Shown here: in pieces, positions 61,734 to 64,000 of the stretch
Numbering within the stretch: the first letter of the stretch is position 1
How the letters are laid out: each line of letters opens with the position of its first letter
Source: Streptosporangiaceae bacterium NEAU-GS5
GTDB taxonomy: Bacteria; Actinomycetota; Actinomycetes; Streptosporangiales; Streptosporangiaceae
Length of the DNA: 64,000 nucleotides
NCBI GenBank assembly: GCA_017592665.1
Contig: JAGFNW010000038.1
Coordinates: forward strand, 1-64,000
Direction of reading: 5' to 3'
Position numbers and translations under genes: made by a program
Notes under the pieces: model-generated
What the model was told of the DNA's origin: nothing
The model's input: only the letters and a program-made list of their open reading frames with translations
Database searches by the model: none

Positions 61734-61931
61734 ATGCGTATCACCTCGATAGTGCTGGTCTTGTGGCTGATCGCCGGCGCCATTGCCGCGGCCCAACGCG
61801 GCTACTACACGGGACCGGTCCGCAACTGCAATCAGGTGGCCACCATCGCGGTGACGATCCTGGCAGGACCGCTCAATTACCTCGGCATGAACCCGAAGAT
61901 CGCCTGCCAGACGCCTCAGCCCAGCAAGTAG
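61734..61931 (+). CDS. Small membrane/secreted protein (65 aa), conserved in actinomycetes
   Basis: The protein starts with one hydrophobic helix (Ile-Val-Leu-Val-Leu-Trp-Leu-Ile-Ala-Gly-Ala-Ile-Ala-Ala) and continues Gln-Arg-Gly-Tyr-Tyr-Thr, Asn-Cys and Leu-Ala-Gly-Pro-Leu-Asn-Tyr-Leu-Gly-Met-Asn-Pro-Lys-Ile. I recall close relatives across actinomycetes, all of unknown function. GGAGG eight bases before ATG 61734 decides the start. Confidence 0.75.
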   Translation: MRITSIVLVLWLIAGAIAAAQRGYYTGPVRNCNQVATIAVTILAGPLNYLGMNPKIACQTPQPSK

Positions 61932-61999
61932 CCGCAGGAGCCGCGACCTGCGCCCCGTCGCCCGCGGTCATCGAGTTCAGTGATGACCTGGCCTGGATC

Positions 62000-62034
62000 T
62001 GCTCATTTCCCCGCCTCCCCCGAAAAGGGACACT
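62000..62034 (+). promoter_or_regulatory. Bipartite repeat element, copy 2
   Basis: Second copy of TGCTCATTTCCCCGCC-N12-GGACACT, ending 40 bp before ATG 62075 of the glycosyltransferase. Shared control of the two plus-strand genes is likely. Confidence 0.6.
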
Positions 62035-62074
62035 AACCGCAGATCGAATCTGTGTTCAGGCCGGAGACCCTCCG

Positions 62075-63184
62075 ATGAGAATCGCCATGATCACCGTGAA
62101 TCAGCCCGCAAGGCTGACCGACCTGGCCGCCGAGCTGAACGGGCAAGGCCACGAGATCAGCATCTACGCGCGGCGCGAATCACCGGGCAGAAACCGGACC
62201 GTCCTGGCCCCCGGCGTGCTCGTCGACCACCTGCCCGCAGGCCCGCAACACCCCCTGGAGGACGCCGAACTGCTCCCCCACCTCACCGAGTTCGGGCAGC
62301 AGCTGGCCACCCACTGGGCAATACGTCCCCCCGACGTCCTGCACGCCCACGGCTGGCAGAGCGGCCTGGCCGCCCTGTCCAGCGCCACCGAGATCCCCAT
62401 GCTGCAAAGCCACGTTCATCTCGCCGGCCGCGACACCGACCGGCAGGCCCAGGCCCGGTTGGAGGGGGCCCTCAGCCGCACAACCGCGGCCAGCACCGTC
62501 GCCTGCAGCCAAGACCAGGACGACCTGGCCCACCTAGGTGTCCCACGCTCCCGCATCCACGTCATCCCCTGGGGCGTGCGCCTCCCCCCGCTCACCCGAT
62601 GGCACCTGACCCGCCCGAACCGCAAGTATCGGCGCCTGCTGATGCTCACCGGGCCCGACACCGGCGCGGACCAGGCCGTGCGGGCGCTTTCCCGCATCCC
62701 CGAGGCCCAGCTCGTCATCGCCGGCGGCCCCGAGCCGGCGGCCCTGGAAACCGACCCCGCCGCCAACCGGCTGCGACTGCTCGCCAAAGCGGAAGCCGTC
62801 GACGACCGGCTGCTGCTGCTCGGGCGGGTACCCACATCGCACCTGCCCCGGCTGATCCGCTCGGCCGATCTGATGCTGGCCCTGGAATCGCACGACCCCT
62901 ATGCCGTCGACGTACTCCAGGCGATGGCCTGCGGCATCCCAGCCCTGGCCGTCCGCTCGGGCGGCCATCTCGACACCGTCCTCGACACCGTCACGGGAAT
63001 TCTGATCACCGAAACGGCTCCACCCGCCCTCGCCGCCCGAATGCGTGTCCTGCTCGCCGACCCCACCCTGCTCCAGGCCATGGGCTTCGCGGCCCGAGAC
63101 CGCGCCCGCGCCCGTCACTCCTGGAGCCGCATCGCCTCCCAAACCCACGCCCTGTACCAGAAGATCACCGCGCGCAGCAGCTGA
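62075..63184 (+). CDS. GT4-type glycosyltransferase
   Basis: The 369-aa cytoplasmic enzyme has the GT-B layout: Leu-Ala-Ala-Glu-Leu-Asn-Gly-Gln-Gly-His-Glu-Ile near the start, Asp-Val-Leu-His-Ala-His-Gly-Trp-Gln-Ser-Gly (acceptor-domain His) and Leu-Ala-Leu-Glu-Ser-His-Asp-Pro-Tyr with Ala-Met-Ala-Cys-Gly-Ile-Pro-Ala (donor-binding E-x7-E region, the first Glu present). It probably adds sugar to an envelope or small-molecule acceptor. The start ATG 62075 follows GGAGACCC. Confidence 0.88.
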   Translation: MRIAMITVNQPARLTDLAAELNGQGHEISIYARRESPGRNRTVLAPGVLVDHLPAGPQHPLEDAELLPHLTEFGQQLATHWAIRPPDVLHAHGWQSGLAALSSATEIPMLQSHVHLAGRDTDRQAQARLEGALSRTTAASTVACSQDQDDLAHLGVPRSRIHVIPWGVRLPPLTRWHLTRPNRKYRRLLMLTGPDTGADQAVRALSRIPEAQLVIAGGPEPAALETDPAANRLRLLAKAEAVDDRLLLLGRVPTSHLPRLIRSADLMLALESHDPYAVDVLQAMACGIPALAVRSGGHLDTVLDTVTGILITETAPPALAARMRVLLADPTLLQAMGFAARDRARARHSWSRIASQTHALYQKITARSS

Positions 63185-63305
63185 AGACGGCGGCTCGGCC
63201 TCCATGCCCATGCCGGTCCGGTGATCACGTCCCTGCGGCCATCTGGGGCAGGACCCCGACTCCGGAGCCGGCCGCCTGGTCGGCAACGTCCGAATACGCA
63301 AATGA

Positions 63306-63341
63306 GCCCGGCTACAGGGTCCTTCGATCCTGTAGCCGGGC
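63306..63341. terminator. Strong bidirectional terminator
   Basis: GCCCGGCTACAGG (63306-63318) pairs perfectly over 13 bp with CCTGTAGCCGGGC (63329-63341), with a 10-base loop. It separates the convergent glycosyltransferase and TPTV-repeat genes. CTTCGTCATT follows on the plus strand. Confidence 0.85.
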
Positions 63342-63375
63342 CTTCGTCATTCGCGATTCAAAGCCGCGGGAACCG

Positions 63376-64000
63376 TCAGCCGGTCACTGGGAAATCCCTG
63401 TTGACCGGGATGGGCCTGGGCGCCGGCAGTAGCCCGCCATGGTGGTGATGGTGGTGGTGATGGTGGTGTCGGTGGTGGTGATGGTGCCGGTGGTGATGGT
63501 GATGGTGGTGCGTCGGCGTCGGCGTCGGCGTCGGCGTAACGGTCGGCGTGGGCGTGGGCGTGACCGTCGGGGTCACCGTCGGCGTGACCGTCGGGGTCAC
63601 CGTCGGCGTGACCGTCGGCGTCACGGTCGGCGTGACCGTCGGGGTCACCGTCGGCGTGACCGTCGGCGTCACCGTCGGCGTCACGGTCGGCGTCACGGTC
63701 GGCGTCACGGTCGGCGTCACGGTCGGCGTCACGGTCGGCGTCACGGTCGGCGTGACCGTCGGCGTGACCGTCGGCGTCACGGTCGGCGTCACGGTCGGCG
63801 TCACGGTCGGCGTCACGGTCGGCGTGACCGTCGGGGTCACCGTCGGCGTGACCGTCGGCGTGACCGTCGGCGTCACGGTCGGCGTCACCGTCGGCGTCAC
63901 CGTCGGCGTGACCGTCGGCGTCACGGTCGGCGTCACGGTCGGCGTGACCGTCGGGGTCACCGTCGGCGTCACGGTCGGCGTGACCGTCGGCGTGACCGTC
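63376..64000 (-). CDS. C-terminal part of a Thr-Pro-Thr-Val repeat, histidine-rich protein (start beyond the window)
   Basis: From the window edge to about 63545 the frame encodes some 38 units of Thr-Pro-Thr-Val, then Thr-Pro-Thr-Pro and a tail of about 25 residues that are nearly all histidine (interrupted by two Arg), followed by Gly-Gly-Leu-Leu-Pro-Ala-Pro and a stop at 63376. No start or anchor is visible, so length and localisation are unknown. Pro/Thr repeats are typical of rigid, often glycosylated, wall-spanning linkers. The histidines could bind Ni, Zn or Cu. It may be a secreted or surface protein. Confidence 0.7.
   Translation of the reverse strand, partial: TVTPTVTPTVTPTVTPTVTPTVTPTVTPTVTPTVTPTVTPTVTPTVTPTVTPTVTPTVTPTVTPTVTPTVTPTVTPTVTPTVTPTVTPTVTPTVTPTVTPTVTPTVTPTVTPTVTPTVTPTVTPTVTPTVTPTVTPTVTPTVTPTVTPTPTPTVTPTPTPTPTHHHHHHHRHHHHHRHHHHHHHHHHGGLLPAPRPIPVNRDFPVTG
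63545..64000. repeat. 12-bp tandem repeat array (running off the window)
   Basis: About 38 copies of a 12-mer run to the window end, in four synonymous versions: GGCGTCACGGTC, GGCGTGACCGTC, GGGGTCACCGTC and GGCGTCACCGTC. All encode Thr-Pro-Thr-Val on the minus strand. The plus strand stays open too (Gly-Val-Thr-Val), an effect of the period being a multiple of three. Confidence 0.9.

Noticed and set aside
63432-64000. Repeat array considered as CRISPR or integron-like
   Set aside because: The 12-bp period is continuous without spacers and keeps one reading frame, so it is a coding tandem repeat.

Overview
The window is high-GC actinobacterial chromosome. The evidence is the GC-rich third codon positions, several genes whose start codon sits 5-8 bases after a -10 box (leaderless mRNAs), an F420-type oxidoreductase, an actinobacterial sulfur leader peptide, LGFP and CGNR proteins, a Ser/Thr kinase, and secreted polysaccharidases carrying CBM2 or CBM13 domains. 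A soil Streptosporangiales-type organism (Nonomuraea-like) is my best guess; this is inference only.

Layout. 0-5.8 kb is a scarred accessory stretch: the tail of an IS5-like transposase abutting a TetR gene that has no normal start, a secreted propeller-like protein, a CGNR zinc-finger regulator, a 51-aa two-cysteine protein, two VOC proteins, a 28-bp remnant of the 3' end of a tRNA-Lys, and a WYL regulator. 5.8-15.8 kb is a sulfur island: an ssuB-type ATPase fragment, tauD with a leader peptide, a flavin monooxygenase, an OsmC protein, metX-metY-CoA-binding protein, and three luciferase-like monooxygenases. The tauD leader and the NtaA/DszA-like gene share a near-identical promoter/operator. 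The genes suggest release of sulfite/sulfide from organosulfur compounds and its capture on O-acetylhomoserine. 15.8-28 kb is a mixture of secreted proteins (metzincin-like protease, truncated trypsin-like protease, LGFP protein, CE1 esterase with FN3 and CBM2), an ankyrin protein, a P-loop kinase, a MetE-like protein, and MarR and LysR regulators. 28-33 kb holds an unusual signalling module: a NarL regulator, a receiver-only regulator, a 666-aa histidine kinase with a duplicated and degenerate half, and a membrane-anchored DJ-1/PfpI protein. GTGCA-N3-TGCACATCG operators are shared by the receiver gene and the kinase/DJ-1 divergent region.

33-42 kb carries hydrolase, acyl-CoA dehydrogenase and aldo/keto reductase genes, a decayed MBL/SDR locus and a MalT-like LuxR activator divergent from the MBL gene. 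42-46.3 kb is a xylan locus: a broken CE15 glucuronoyl esterase, an intact GH10-CBM13 xylanase and a broken AAA-LuxR regulator. 46.5-63.2 kb looks like a stress/envelope region: STPK, DUF4383, heme-oxygenase-like protein, hydrolases, YihY/BrkB, F420 oxidoreductase, STAS protein, two-component system, PRC-barrel, hemerythrin, NYN nuclease and a GT4 glycosyltransferase. Three of these genes share GTTT/GTTA-N14-GGGCAG promoters, close to the sigma-B/F consensus of actinobacteria. The window ends inside a gene on the minus strand encoding dozens of Thr-Pro-Thr-Val repeats and a histidine-rich C-terminus.

The strongest unusual signals are the sulfur leader peptide with its shared promoter, the GTGCA-N3-TGCAC operator set next to the duplicated kinase, the sigma-B-like promoter set, the bipartite repeat before the last two plus-strand genes, and the many partly deleted genes that suggest active recombination. 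No CRISPR array, rRNA, intact tRNA or complete mobile element was found.
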